Positions 1 to 6,949 of a DNA stretch of 11,177 nt are shown one piece after another; position 1 is the first letter of the stretch; each line of letters begins with the position of its first letter. The notes beneath the pieces are model-generated. The model was not told where the DNA came from, made no database searches, and worked only from the letters and a program-made list of their open reading frames with translations. A program made the translations under genes and the position numbers. The stretch lies in assembly GCA_003532195.1 (NCBI GenBank), contig DOFA01000055.1, positions 1 through 11,177 of the forward strand, given 5' to 3'. Source of the stretch: Clostridiales bacterium (GTDB taxonomy: Bacteria > Bacillota > Clostridia > Saccharofermentanales > UBA5734).

Positions 1-2397
1 CTTAACATCGTACCCTGCGTGCGCATTACGGATTGCCACCTGCTTCCGGACTGGCAGACTGGAGAGTTGAGCGCGAAGATCAGATTTCAGAACTACGCTG
101 TTGGTTCGACAGAAGAATCAGGTGTTCCAGAGCACCAGATTTCAGGCAGTCTTGGTATCCGCATAATGAGACAAGTTAATGGGTGTACGCTTGTAGATCA
201 ATTGGCTCAAATAGACCTATCTCAAAACGACAGGGAGATTGAACTTCAGGTAACGGTACCGGATTATGAGCTGTGGAGTCCAGATATGCCACAACTGTAT
301 TCTGCGATCATTACATTAACATCACAATTCGGCGTGTCCGAAAAGATGATTCGCTTTGGCTTCCGCGATTTCCGAGTGGTTAAGGGTTTTTTCTTTCTGA
401 ATGGCCAGAGAATCTTTATCAAAAGCGCCCATTCGGAGACTGCACTGTCTGATATGTATCGCGCGAAAGCGATGGGCTTCAATATGCTGCGCTTTCTAGC
501 GAAAATGCCGCCACGTGAAGTGCTCGACTTGTGTGATGAATTGGGACTCATGATCTACAGCGAGTGCATGTGCTCGTGGGCTATGTGGGATTACCCCGCA
601 ATGCCCGAGCATTTTCGGGCCTATAACGATAACATGCTGCTGCGTGACCGCAACCACCCATGTATCGTGATTTGGGGACTCTTTAACGAGCAGCTGGGTC
701 CTAATGCTGCGCTTTACTATCCGGACAGACCAGCGGAGAAAGTCTTCTATGAAGCTGTAAACTACCTGCCACGACTGCGCGAACTAGATGAAACGCGAGT
801 CGTGCTGCTGTCGAGCGGCCGCTGGGACGGCCGGCCAGGCATTGGCAGTGTTGCCAATCCGGGTTCGTGTGTATGGGAATACTTGTGGGGCGATGAGGCA
901 GCGGATTATCAGGAATGTCATACCGATAAGTATGAATATCACATGGACGGGTATTTTAAAGATACCGGCGATGTGCATCTGTACCCAACTGTACCAGTAT
1001 CTAAAAAAATGCAGACGATGCTGCGTACGATCGGGCAAGATACAAAACCGGTATTTATCTCCGAATATGGGCTTGGCTGCCAGCCTGATCTCATCAAGAT
1101 TTACCTGCAGGCATTGTGTGACGGTGAAAGTCCTGACCACCCGCAAATGCGCAATTGGAAGGCTTTCATCGATGCCTTCCAGGCTTTCTGGGATGAGTAT
1201 GGCTTTGGCGGCGTATATCCGTTCCCGGAGGATTTCCTGCTTGATTCTATCCAGCGCTGTGCGCGTCAGCGGCAGCTATCGTTCGATTTAATCCGCGCCA
1301 ATCCGATGGTGTGCGGATATAGTTTGACCAGCTTTTCCAGCGGCCAGGAGGGTCTGAAACTTGGCGCACATGAGGATATGTCCGGGATGCCCTCAACCAT
1401 TCGCGAATGCTTGCAGAAATTGCGCTGGGCGCTATTCTGCGATCGATGTGTTTATGCTGAACAGCCTTTTGAAATCGAAGCGGTGTTATGTAATGAGGAT
1501 GTTCTCGCTCCCGGCGAATATGAAGCGTGCTTCAAATTGTTTGGCGCGCAAGGTATCGCCTGGGAAAAACACCTGAAAATTTTGCTGCCAGATAATGGTT
1601 ATGGCGGTCTGCCGCCACTGGCGGTCTCTGTGCTAAAAGAGCAAGTCGTTCTACCTGCGGGTGAATATACTTTTGCTGCGACATTGCTATACGTTGCTTC
1701 GCCGGCGGGAGGACGAGTCAGATTTACCGTGCTTAAACCCCAATGCCATGTTCCTCTGTCGGAAGCAGTTGCGGTCTGGGGTCTGAATTTGCGCACCTCG
1801 AAAATGTTAAAGGAGCAGTTCAATTCCGTGACCGATTTCAGGCGGTGCAGCGATGTTCACCTGGTTGTCGTTGGCGCGCCCGATGAATCGGAAAAAATAC
1901 AAGATAATTTTGAAAAGCTCTATAAACTGGCATCAGATGGCGCCAGTGTAGTGTTCTTGAATCCATGCGCATTTGGCGAAAAGCAAACTGCTTCACCCCA
2001 TTTCAGTGAGTGGAGAGACAACTCATTTTTGCCATTTGCCGTCAAGGGAAGAAGGAGATACGTGCGCAACTGGCTTTATCATGTTGACAACCTGTTTAAA
2101 AGACATCCCTTGTTTGACGGTATTGGCGAGAAAGGCATAGTCGATCTGGAACTATTTGCCGACGTATACCCAGAATATTTTCTGTGCGAACTGAAGACGC
2201 CGGATTCAACAATCTGTGCCTGTGCCGGGCTAGGCATGACCTACCGTCTGGATACCCCGGAGCTAGGTTTGACGCTGTGTGAATATCGGCTTGGCGCTGG
2301 TCGCCTGGTCCTGAATTCATTTAGAATTGCCGAATGCCTCGGAGAGCATCCAGTCGCTGATCAACTTTTCTATAACATTTTAAAAATATATGGATGA
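1..2397 (+). CDS. GH2-type beta-glycosidase (beta-galactosidase/glucuronidase-like), 5' end outside window
   Basis: This is the C-terminal ~798 residues of a large glycoside hydrolase family 2 type enzyme that would hydrolyse beta-glycosides by a retaining mechanism. The frame is open to base 1, so the GTG at 19 is probably internal and the N-terminal sugar-binding domain lies upstream. Numbering from that GTG, residues 1-117 look like the GH2 immunoglobulin-like sandwich, ending at the typical FGFRDFRV junction. The TIM barrel follows: RDRNHPCIVIWGLFNE gives the Asn-Glu acid/base pair (E224, codon 688-690), and FISEYG gives the nucleophile (E349, codon 1063-1065). Residues ~470-575 look like beta-sandwich. 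Residues ~580-792 look like an alpha/beta (flavodoxin or GATase-like) fold, with strands such as VHLVVVGAP and GASVVFLNP. No signal peptide can be judged. Base use is more AT-rich than in the genes after 2740. Family assignment is firm; substrate is unknown. Confidence 0.85.
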   Translation, partial: LNIVPCVRITDCHLLPDWQTGELSAKIRFQNYAVGSTEESGVPEHQISGSLGIRIMRQVNGCTLVDQLAQIDLSQNDREIELQVTVPDYELWSPDMPQLYSAIITLTSQFGVSEKMIRFGFRDFRVVKGFFFLNGQRIFIKSAHSETALSDMYRAKAMGFNMLRFLAKMPPREVLDLCDELGLMIYSECMCSWAMWDYPAMPEHFRAYNDNMLLRDRNHPCIVIWGLFNEQLGPNAALYYPDRPAEKVFYEAVNYLPRLRELDETRVVLLSSGRWDGRPGIGSVANPGSCVWEYLWGDEAADYQECHTDKYEYHMDGYFKDTGDVHLYPTVPVSKKMQTMLRTIGQDTKPVFISEYGLGCQPDLIKIYLQALCDGESPDHPQMRNWKAFIDAFQAFWDEYGFGGVYPFPEDFLLDSIQRCARQRQLSFDLIRANPMVCGYSLTSFSSGQEGLKLGAHEDMSGMPSTIRECLQKLRWALFCDRCVYAEQPFEIEAVLCNEDVLAPGEYEACFKLFGAQGIAWEKHLKILLPDNGYGGLPPLAVSVLKEQVVLPAGEYTFAATLLYVASPAGGRVRFTVLKPQCHVPLSEAVAVWGLNLRTSKMLKEQFNSVTDFRRCSDVHLVVVGAPDESEKIQDNFEKLYKLASDGASVVFLNPCAFGEKQTASPHFSEWRDNSFLPFAVKGRRRYVRNWLYHVDNLFKRHPLFDGIGEKGIVDLELFADVYPEYFLCELKTPDSTICACAGLGMTYRLDTPELGLTLCEYRLGAGRLVLNSFRIAECLGEHPVADQLFYNILKIYG

Positions 2398-2457
2398 ACA
2401 TCAAGTTGATTTTAAGCGGACAATATTAGTAGCCGCTGAGCAACATAACAGAATTGG

Positions 2458-2738
2458 TTATGGCGTTATCCTGGTTTTCAGGTCATCCAACAATTGCCGG
2501 GTCAGCTCGGGCGATGCCAGATTCATGTAAATGACCTGTGAGGGTGTTTTCAGATAGATGAAACAGGTTTGGCTGCTATCCAGATAGAGCATCACCGGGC
2601 TTATATCTGTCATTCGAAAATGACTGCGCAAAATATTTTCGATAGCAGACCCATGCACTTTTTGAACCGGATCAGGTAGCCCAGTCCCCAAAGCACCAAA
2701 GGCGGCAATAAAACAAGCGGAACTTCTATCCAATCCAT
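2458..2738 (-). pseudogene. Small membrane-anchored protein with PH-like C-terminal half, interrupted by a one-base frameshift
   Basis: An ATG at 2738-2736 sits directly after the TGA of the upstream ligase gene (TGAATG), suggesting translational coupling. In that frame the product begins MDWIEVPLVLLPPLVLWGLG, a clear transmembrane segment followed by basic RFKK, but it stops after 42 residues (stop at 2612-2610). The neighbouring frame is open from 2733 to the TAA at 2460-2458 and encodes a well-formed C-terminal half (MLYLDSS, CFIYLKTP, VIYMNLASPE, then a helix). The two frames join at an A5 run (T5 at 2659-2663 on the plus strand): one extra A would read ...LIRFKKVHGSAIEN... and give a 93-residue protein. 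The strand-strand-helix ending resembles bacterial PH-like domains, which is inference. The break may be a true mutation, a sequencing error, or -1 slippage at C AAA AAG. Function unknown. Confidence 0.6.
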
Positions 2739-4448
2739 TCAGTCGATACTCTTGTCGATACAGAAGCGCAGGATCTTCTTCGAGGTGTTTTTCGAGAATT
2801 CTTCGCCCCGTATTTTGACCAGGTTCACCGCCTTGTATATAACCATCCTGCTGTTGAGTTTTTTGATCTCGCTGTCGAAATAAGCCTGCGCGTTCTGGAT
2901 ACCCAGGGCCGCCAATCCATCCAGGGACGGGAAGATTTCGGCAACGATGACTTCCTTGTTCTTCTGCGAACGGCTTTCGCCGGCATAAACCACAACTTCC
3001 TCGACGCCGGGGATTTGCGAAATTTTAGCTTCGATTTCCTCAGGATAGACATTTTTGCCGTTGCTAAGGATGATCAGGTTTTTCAGCCGACCGGTGATAT
3101 AGATCCAACCGTCTGCGTCCAGTTTGCCGAAGTCGCCGGTTCTGAAATATCCTTCCTCGTCGAACGCCTCGGCGGTGGCCTGTGGGTCATTATAGTATCC
3201 AAGCATGACATTGGGGCCTTTGACGCAGATCTCGCCCTCGCCGTTGGCGTCCGGATCCTTGATCTTGACCTGCTCATCGATGATCGGCAGGCCGACGCTG
3301 CCGCGTTTCTGATACTTGTTGCGGTTGCAGGAAACCAGCGGTGCGCATTCCGTAATGCCGTAGCCGTTGAGCACGGTAATGCCGATGGCGTCGAAGGTAT
3401 CGATAATGTCCTGCTTCAAGGCCGCGCCGCCGCTGATGACCATTTCCAGCTTGCCGCCCAGCTGGACGAGGATGCTCTTGAATAGCTGGCGGCGCAGATC
3501 GATGTCCACCTTGCGCAAGCCGTTGCTGACCTTGATCATCAGGCGCAGGATTTTCACCTTGCCGCTTTCTTCCGCCGATGCCCAGATCTTAGCGCTCAAT
3601 TTTTCCAGGAACAACGGCACCAGGACCAGGTGGGTCGGCTGCTGATCTTTGATTTCCTGGGCGATATACCTTAAGCCGCTGGAAATATAAATCGTCGACC
3701 CCTGGGAATAATGCCCGACGAAAATAACCGTGGAACCAAATGTATGGTGCGGGGGCAGAAAATTGATCGTTTTAGGCGATATCGCAAAATTGTACATGCC
3801 GTTGGTCATGTCCAGGAGAATGTTGTTCTGCGACAGCATGACGCCTTTGCCCTTGCCGGTGGTTCCGGATGTGAAGACAATGGTGGCCAGACGGTCGGCA
3901 TCGATTTCGTAGCTATAATAGGAATTGTCGCCATTTTCGAAGAGCTCGCCGCCTTTTGCGGCAACATCGGCCAGCCGTAAAGCGCCGCCGGCTTTCGGCT
4001 CTCCCATGCCAAGGCGCGTTTGCAGGGACGGCACCTTGCCCTTGATACCTTCAATTTTGGCTTCAATAACCGCACTGTAAATGACCGTTTCACAGGCCGC
4101 CGCATTGAGAATATCGGCGATGTCATCTGCCGGCAGGTCCTTGTCGATCGGCACGACGACCGCGCCAACCGCCATCAAGGCATAATAGGAGCAAATCCAT
4201 TCAAAAGAGCATTCGCCGATCAGGGCAATATGCTGGTCCCGGCAGCCCAGGGCGATCAGACCGGTTCCCAGATTGCGGACAAAGTCGCGTGCTGCTACAT
4301 AGGTGACGCCGACTGTTTCCTTATCGTGCGGATTCTTTTTATACGAGATCGCGATCCGGTCCGGGAACTTGCGGGCCACGTTTTCTGTCATATCCCGGAA
4401 ATCCTTCATAACCGTTGTTTCATACAAGGGATAATTCTTATTTTTCAT
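2739..4448 (-). CDS. AMP-forming acyl-CoA ligase (long-chain fatty acid-CoA ligase-like)
   Basis: This is a 569-residue cytosolic member of the ANL adenylate-forming superfamily. It would activate a carboxylic acid, probably a fatty acid, to acyl-AMP and then acyl-CoA. Motifs in order: phosphate-binding TSGTTGKGKG (193-202), GYGITE (362-367), YFRTGD (434-439), the hinge region GRLKNLIILSNGKNVYPEE (453-471), and the A10-type lysine in FSKNTSKKILR (K558). Length and motif order match FadD-like synthetases. The frame extends upstream to 4535, but the start is placed at ATG 4448 because AGGAG lies 9 bases before it and residues from MKNKNYPLYE onward look like the family's normal N-terminus. The next gene begins right after its stop codon. 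Acyl chain length cannot be told from the sequence. No convincing promoter was found; the repeat pair at 4519-4725 lies upstream. Confidence 0.88.
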   Translation of the reverse strand: MKNKNYPLYETTVMKDFRDMTENVARKFPDRIAISYKKNPHDKETVGVTYVAARDFVRNLGTGLIALGCRDQHIALIGECSFEWICSYYALMAVGAVVVPIDKDLPADDIADILNAAACETVIYSAVIEAKIEGIKGKVPSLQTRLGMGEPKAGGALRLADVAAKGGELFENGDNSYYSYEIDADRLATIVFTSGTTGKGKGVMLSQNNILLDMTNGMYNFAISPKTINFLPPHHTFGSTVIFVGHYSQGSTIYISSGLRYIAQEIKDQQPTHLVLVPLFLEKLSAKIWASAEESGKVKILRLMIKVSNGLRKVDIDLRRQLFKSILVQLGGKLEMVISGGAALKQDIIDTFDAIGITVLNGYGITECAPLVSCNRNKYQKRGSVGLPIIDEQVKIKDPDANGEGEICVKGPNVMLGYYNDPQATAEAFDEEGYFRTGDFGKLDADGWIYITGRLKNLIILSNGKNVYPEEIEAKISQIPGVEEVVVYAGESRSQKNKEVIVAEIFPSLDGLAALGIQNAQAYFDSEIKKLNSRMVIYKAVNLVKIRGEEFSKNTSKKILRFCIDKSID

Positions 4449-4457
4449 GATAGCCGT

Positions 4458-4462
4458 CTCCT
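4458..4462 (-). promoter_or_regulatory. Ribosome binding site of the acyl-CoA ligase gene
   Basis: The minus strand reads AGGAG here, 9 bases before the ATG at 4448. The upstream in-frame ATG at 4535 has no comparable site, so this decides the start and removes 29 residues from the longest possible frame. Confidence 0.7.
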
Positions 4463-4518
4463 GCTTTTGAATAGATGAATTATGCAAAGTCTGGCTGTAT
4501 CGCGTTATTCTTTGATGT

Positions 4519-4619
4519 GATGCCAGCATGGTCAAATAATAATTTGCTCTACGGCTTTCCCTCCGGCTTGACCAGATTCGTCAATCCTTCGGGAAAGAGA
4601 CCAACTAATTTTTTGACAC
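4519..4619. repeat. Tandem ~101-bp repeat, copy 1
   Basis: This is the first of two adjacent copies in the 382-bp gap between the divergent ligase and URO-D genes. It matches copy 2 except for about seven substitutions and one missing base, roughly 92% identity by eye. The longest shared run extends from TTGACCAGATTCGTC through GGGAAAGAGACC. Like copy 2 it contains an inner inverted repeat (CTTTCCC with GGGAAAG) and a T-run near its right end. It has no open reading frame. It could be a MITE-like or REP/ERIC-like intergenic element, or a structured RNA; no transposase is nearby. Confidence 0.85.
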
Positions 4620-4725
4620 GATGCCGGCATGGTTAAAAAATAACTTGCTCTACGGCTTTCCCTCCCGGATTGACCAGATTCGTCAATCCTTCGGGAAAGA
4701 GACCTACTAATTTTTTGACCATGCC
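4620..4725. repeat. Tandem ~101-bp repeat, copy 2, with terminal and internal inverted repeats
   Basis: This second copy is the better-formed palindrome. The outer arms GGCATGGTTAAAAAA (4626-4640) and TTTTTTGACCATGCC (4711-4725) pair at 14 of 15 positions. Inside, CTTTCCC (4656-4662) pairs with GGGAAAG (4693-4699), and GGATTGAC (4667-4674) pairs with GTCAATCC (4682-4689) around a 7-base loop. The perfect 10-bp palindrome ATGCCGGCAT (4621-4630) marks the junction with copy 1. The whole unit could fold as one long hairpin on either strand. The T-run lies 11 bases or more from the inner stem, so it does not look like a standard intrinsic terminator. Confidence 0.85.
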
Positions 4726-4744
4726 TTAGTCATTATAATGAAGA

Positions 4745-4773
4745 ACAGGCGGCAAAACAAGTATTTTGCCTGT
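4745..4773. promoter_or_regulatory. Palindromic operator candidate overlapping the URO-D promoter -35
   Basis: GGCAAAA (4751-4757) and TTTTGCC (4764-4770) form a perfect 7-bp inverted repeat with a 6-base spacer. A second pair, ACAGGC (4745-4750) and GCCTGT (4768-4773), is nested on the same site. The right arm overlaps the predicted -35 box, a position suited to repression. Which protein binds is unknown; the nearby AraC-type regulator usually prefers direct repeats, so another factor is possible. Confidence 0.5.
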
Positions 4774-4793
4774 CAAAACATATCAGGTATAAT
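4766..4793 (+). promoter_or_regulatory. Sigma-70 type promoter for the URO-D gene
   Basis: A -35 box TTGCCT (4766-4771, 4 of 6 consensus) and a perfect -10 TATAAT (4788-4793) are separated by 16 bases. Transcription would start near 4800, leaving a leader of about 30 nt before the ATG at 4831. An AAGGA ribosome site precedes that ATG at a normal distance. Confidence 0.6.
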
Positions 4794-4830
4794 AAGACCA
4801 GCACCAAACGGCAGATAAGGAAGATAACCG

Positions 4831-5970
4831 ATGAATTATCGTGAAAGATTTGCTGCTACAATTAATCACCAGGCGGCGGACCGCGTGCCTTTTGACCTCG
4901 CCGGCACATCGCTGACCGGCATCGAACACGCTTCCTTGACGGAAAAGCTTAAACAGCTGCTGGGTTTTGCCGGCAGCGACGACAGCGGTTACAGCAAATT
5001 TGACGAACGGATTCTCAAATATCTGGATATCGACTTCCGGCGCGTGGGAGATATTCTGGAGCCGGAAAGCCCGCTGGCCGGCCGCAGGTCAGCCGGCGAA
5101 TACACAGACTGCTGGGGCGTCACCCGGGTTTTCACCGGGCTGTACTGGGAAATTAAACACTCGCCACTCAAGGACGCGGGCCTGGAGGATCTGGATACCT
5201 TTCCCTGGCCCGAGCCGGGAAAAATCGACCGTCGGCTGATCGATGGCTATCGCGAACAGGCCAAACGGCTCTGCCAGAAGACGGATTATGTCGTCTGCGC
5301 CGAACACCCCTTCTATGGCGTGATGGAACTCGGCTGCTGGATGTGCGGCTTTGACACATTTCTCATGAAAATGGCGCTGGAACCGGAGTTTGTACTCAAG
5401 TTCTTCGATAAAATCCTCGCTTATCAGAAGCAGGTCATTGAAATTTATTATGGCGCGCTGGGCGACTACATTCACCTGACCACCAGCGGCGACGATTTCG
5501 GCACCCAGACCGGGCCGTTCATCTCCCCGGACATGTTCCGCGAGTTGGTGGCGCCCTATTATCAAGAGCGGATCCGCCATACGCGGAAGTTTACCCAGGC
5601 CGCTTTCTTCCACCATACCTGCGGTTCGGTGTTTGCGCTGATTCCGCAGCTGATCGCCGCCGGTGTGGACATCCTCAACCCGATCCAGCCCGGCGCCCGG
5701 GACATGGAGCCGGCCAGGCTGAAGCAGGCTTACGGCGGTCAGATCACTTTCTGGGGCGGCATCGACACCCAGAGTATCCTGCCCGGGGGCACCGCCGCCG
5801 AGGTCAAACAGCATGTCGGCCAGGTGCTGGACGCCATTTCCGATCGCGGCGGCTATGTGCTGGCGCCGGCGCACAACATCCAGCCTGATGTGCCGCCGGA
5901 AAACATCCTGGCGATCTATCAGGCAGGGAAGGATTATTTCAGTGTTAGATCGCCGGAGGTTCTTTGTTAG
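4831..5970 (+). CDS. URO-D superfamily protein (methyltransferase-like uroporphyrinogen decarboxylase homologue)
   Basis: This 379-residue TIM-barrel protein begins MNYRERFAATINHQAADRVP, the usual opening of URO-D superfamily proteins that are not HemE. The HemE N-terminal RQAGRY substrate motif is absent, so haem synthesis is unlikely. Known relatives include the zinc-dependent corrinoid methyltransferases (MtaA/MtbA), which use a His-x-Cys pair plus a later Cys. Here H262-T-C264 (in FFHHTCGS) is present, but the position usually holding the later Cys reads APAHNIQ (H348), giving a possible His/Cys/His site. Other family-like segments are LTTSGDDFGTQTGPFISP (216-233) and FWGGIDTQSILPGG (307-320). 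The start is supported by TAAGGAAG 7-8 bases upstream. No corrinoid protein or partner methyltransferase is nearby. Its 3' end overlaps the regulator gene by 26 bp. Family is firm; the reaction is unknown. Confidence 0.85.
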   Translation: MNYRERFAATINHQAADRVPFDLAGTSLTGIEHASLTEKLKQLLGFAGSDDSGYSKFDERILKYLDIDFRRVGDILEPESPLAGRRSAGEYTDCWGVTRVFTGLYWEIKHSPLKDAGLEDLDTFPWPEPGKIDRRLIDGYREQAKRLCQKTDYVVCAEHPFYGVMELGCWMCGFDTFLMKMALEPEFVLKFFDKILAYQKQVIEIYYGALGDYIHLTTSGDDFGTQTGPFISPDMFRELVAPYYQERIRHTRKFTQAAFFHHTCGSVFALIPQLIAAGVDILNPIQPGARDMEPARLKQAYGGQITFWGGIDTQSILPGGTAAEVKQHVGQVLDAISDRGGYVLAPAHNIQPDVPPENILAIYQAGKDYFSVRSPEVLC

Positions 5971-6811
5971 CGTATTGCGCCCTGAACTCCCGTAATGAGA
6001 GCCCTTTGGAGCTATGAAAGGTGCGCCGGAAGTAGTTATAATCGGAAAAACCGACCAGTTCGGCGATTTCCGCAAAGGGAAGGCTGGTTTTTGTGATCAG
6101 TTCGACCGCTTTATTCATGCGTATATCCATGACATGCTCGGCGATTCCGACACCCAGATATTTTCGCACCAGGTTATAGAGCTGGGTTCTGCTGACCAGC
6201 AATTCCCTGGCCAGATCATGGGCTGTCAGCGGACGGTCCAGATTCGCCTTAATATACTGGTCCATCCGCCTGACAAGTCCTTCGGAATGAGAGGATATGA
6301 GCTGTTTTTGCAGAATATAGAGGATGCAGGCTTCGAAAAAGACAGCGGCGGCGATTAATTCCTCTTCGCTTTTGTAAACCTGTTTGCGCAGCGCTTTTTT
6401 GAGCTTTGACTGGTCGACAGCATAACCGCGGCAAAGGGAGAGCACGCTGTTTTGGAAAACCTGCCGGTCTTTGATATCCGTGACCTGGCCGAACATGATG
6501 TACCCGATGATGTTTCCATCTTGTTTAAGCGGATAAGCGGCTTCGGTCAGGCCGGCGTGGCATTTATAGATGTTAATGTTGCCGCCGTTTCTTTTGCATT
6601 GCTCAAAACCTTGCACATCGCTTTGTTCGCATGCCAGGCAACTGGGTTTGTTCTGCCGCATGTAGATACAAAATTCGGAAAAACTTTCCGGATAACCGAT
6701 GATTTCATGGTAATCCGTGTTGATGATGGCAATCCGGATATGGGTCAAGGTGTAGAATGCTATCATGACCTCTTTTAATTTGCTGTCACTCACATCCAGA
6801 AGCATGATCAT
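5945..6811 (-). CDS. AraC-family transcriptional regulator with PocR sensory domain
   Basis: This is a 288-residue one-component regulator. Residues ~5-165 match the PocR ligand-binding domain: a PAS-like start (IAIINTDYHEIIGYPESFSE) and then a cysteine set C48, C58-x-x-C61, C72 and C84, the last in IYKCHAGL. This is followed by AAYPLKQDGNIIGYIMFGQV. The domain is thought to sense small organic ligands such as diols. Residues ~182-285 are the AraC/XylS DNA-binding region with two helix-turn-helix units (LTAHDLARELLVSRTQLYNL and FAEIAELVGFSDYNYFRRTF). The gene is divergent from the dehydrogenase/lactonase gene string, sharing a 138-bp intergenic region, so it probably controls that string. Its tail overlaps the URO-D gene. 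The start is uncertain between ATG 6811 and ATG 6805; neither has a strong ribosome site. Family assignment is firm; target and ligand are inferred. Confidence 0.9.
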   Translation of the reverse strand: MIMLLDVSDSKLKEVMIAFYTLTHIRIAIINTDYHEIIGYPESFSEFCIYMRQNKPSCLACEQSDVQGFEQCKRNGGNINIYKCHAGLTEAAYPLKQDGNIIGYIMFGQVTDIKDRQVFQNSVLSLCRGYAVDQSKLKKALRKQVYKSEEELIAAAVFFEACILYILQKQLISSHSEGLVRRMDQYIKANLDRPLTAHDLARELLVSRTQLYNLVRKYLGVGIAEHVMDIRMNKAVELITKTSLPFAEIAELVGFSDYNYFRRTFHSSKGLSLREFRAQYANKEPPAI

Positions 6812-6855
6812 ACCAGCTTTCTGTACAAAATCGCAGTTTTATAAACATTCTTATC

Positions 6856-6884
6856 TTGTTTTATACCTCTGGGCTTGCTATATT
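6856..6884 (+). promoter_or_regulatory. Candidate promoter of the epimerase-dehydrogenase-lactonase gene string
   Basis: TTGTTT (6856-6861, 3 of 6 consensus) and TATATT (6879-6884, 5 of 6) are separated by 17 bases in the 138-bp region between the divergent regulator and the first gene of the string. The weak -35 box would fit a promoter that needs an activator such as the adjacent AraC protein. Confidence 0.4.
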
Positions 6885-6889
6885 GCAAG
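6874..6889. promoter_or_regulatory. Inverted repeat over the candidate -10 box
   Basis: CTTGC (6874-6878) and GCAAG (6885-6889) are perfect inverted arms flanking the TATATT hexamer. This may be an operator, but the arms are only 5 bp and chance is possible. Confidence 0.3.
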
Positions 6890-6949
6890 GGTAGTTGCTG
6901 ATTTGAAGGCAGGAATTATTCCGCAAACGTTCCAGGTGGTGAGAAGAAG

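Noticed and set aside
2400..2425. Small palindrome ATCAA-G-TTGAT and AGCGG/CCGCT after the GH2 stop as a terminator
   Set aside because: The first has a one-base loop, and the second has a 5-bp stem with a long loop and no T-run.
4449..4535. 29-residue N-terminal extension of the acyl-CoA ligase
   Set aside because: The extension does not resemble the family, and the strong AGGAG site points to ATG 4448 as the start.
4656..4720. Intrinsic terminator formed by the inner repeat stem and the T-run
   Set aside because: The T-run begins 11 bases or more after the stem instead of directly following it, and the flanking genes are divergent, so no transcript obviously needs to end there.
4519..4725. 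Repeats as a CRISPR array or integron attC sites
   Set aside because: There are only two ~101-bp units with no unique spacers, no cas or integrase gene nearby, and no clear GTTRRRY core.
4831..5970. HemE (haem biosynthesis uroporphyrinogen decarboxylase)
   Set aside because: The N-terminal substrate motif of HemE is missing, the H-x-C pair points to the methyltransferase-like branch, and no haem genes are nearby.
5089..6075. Long minus-strand open frame (328 codons) opposite the URO-D gene
   Set aside because: It lies antisense to a clear URO-D coding frame, is rich in low-complexity charged residues typical of a shadow frame in GC-rich DNA, and matches no family I recognise.
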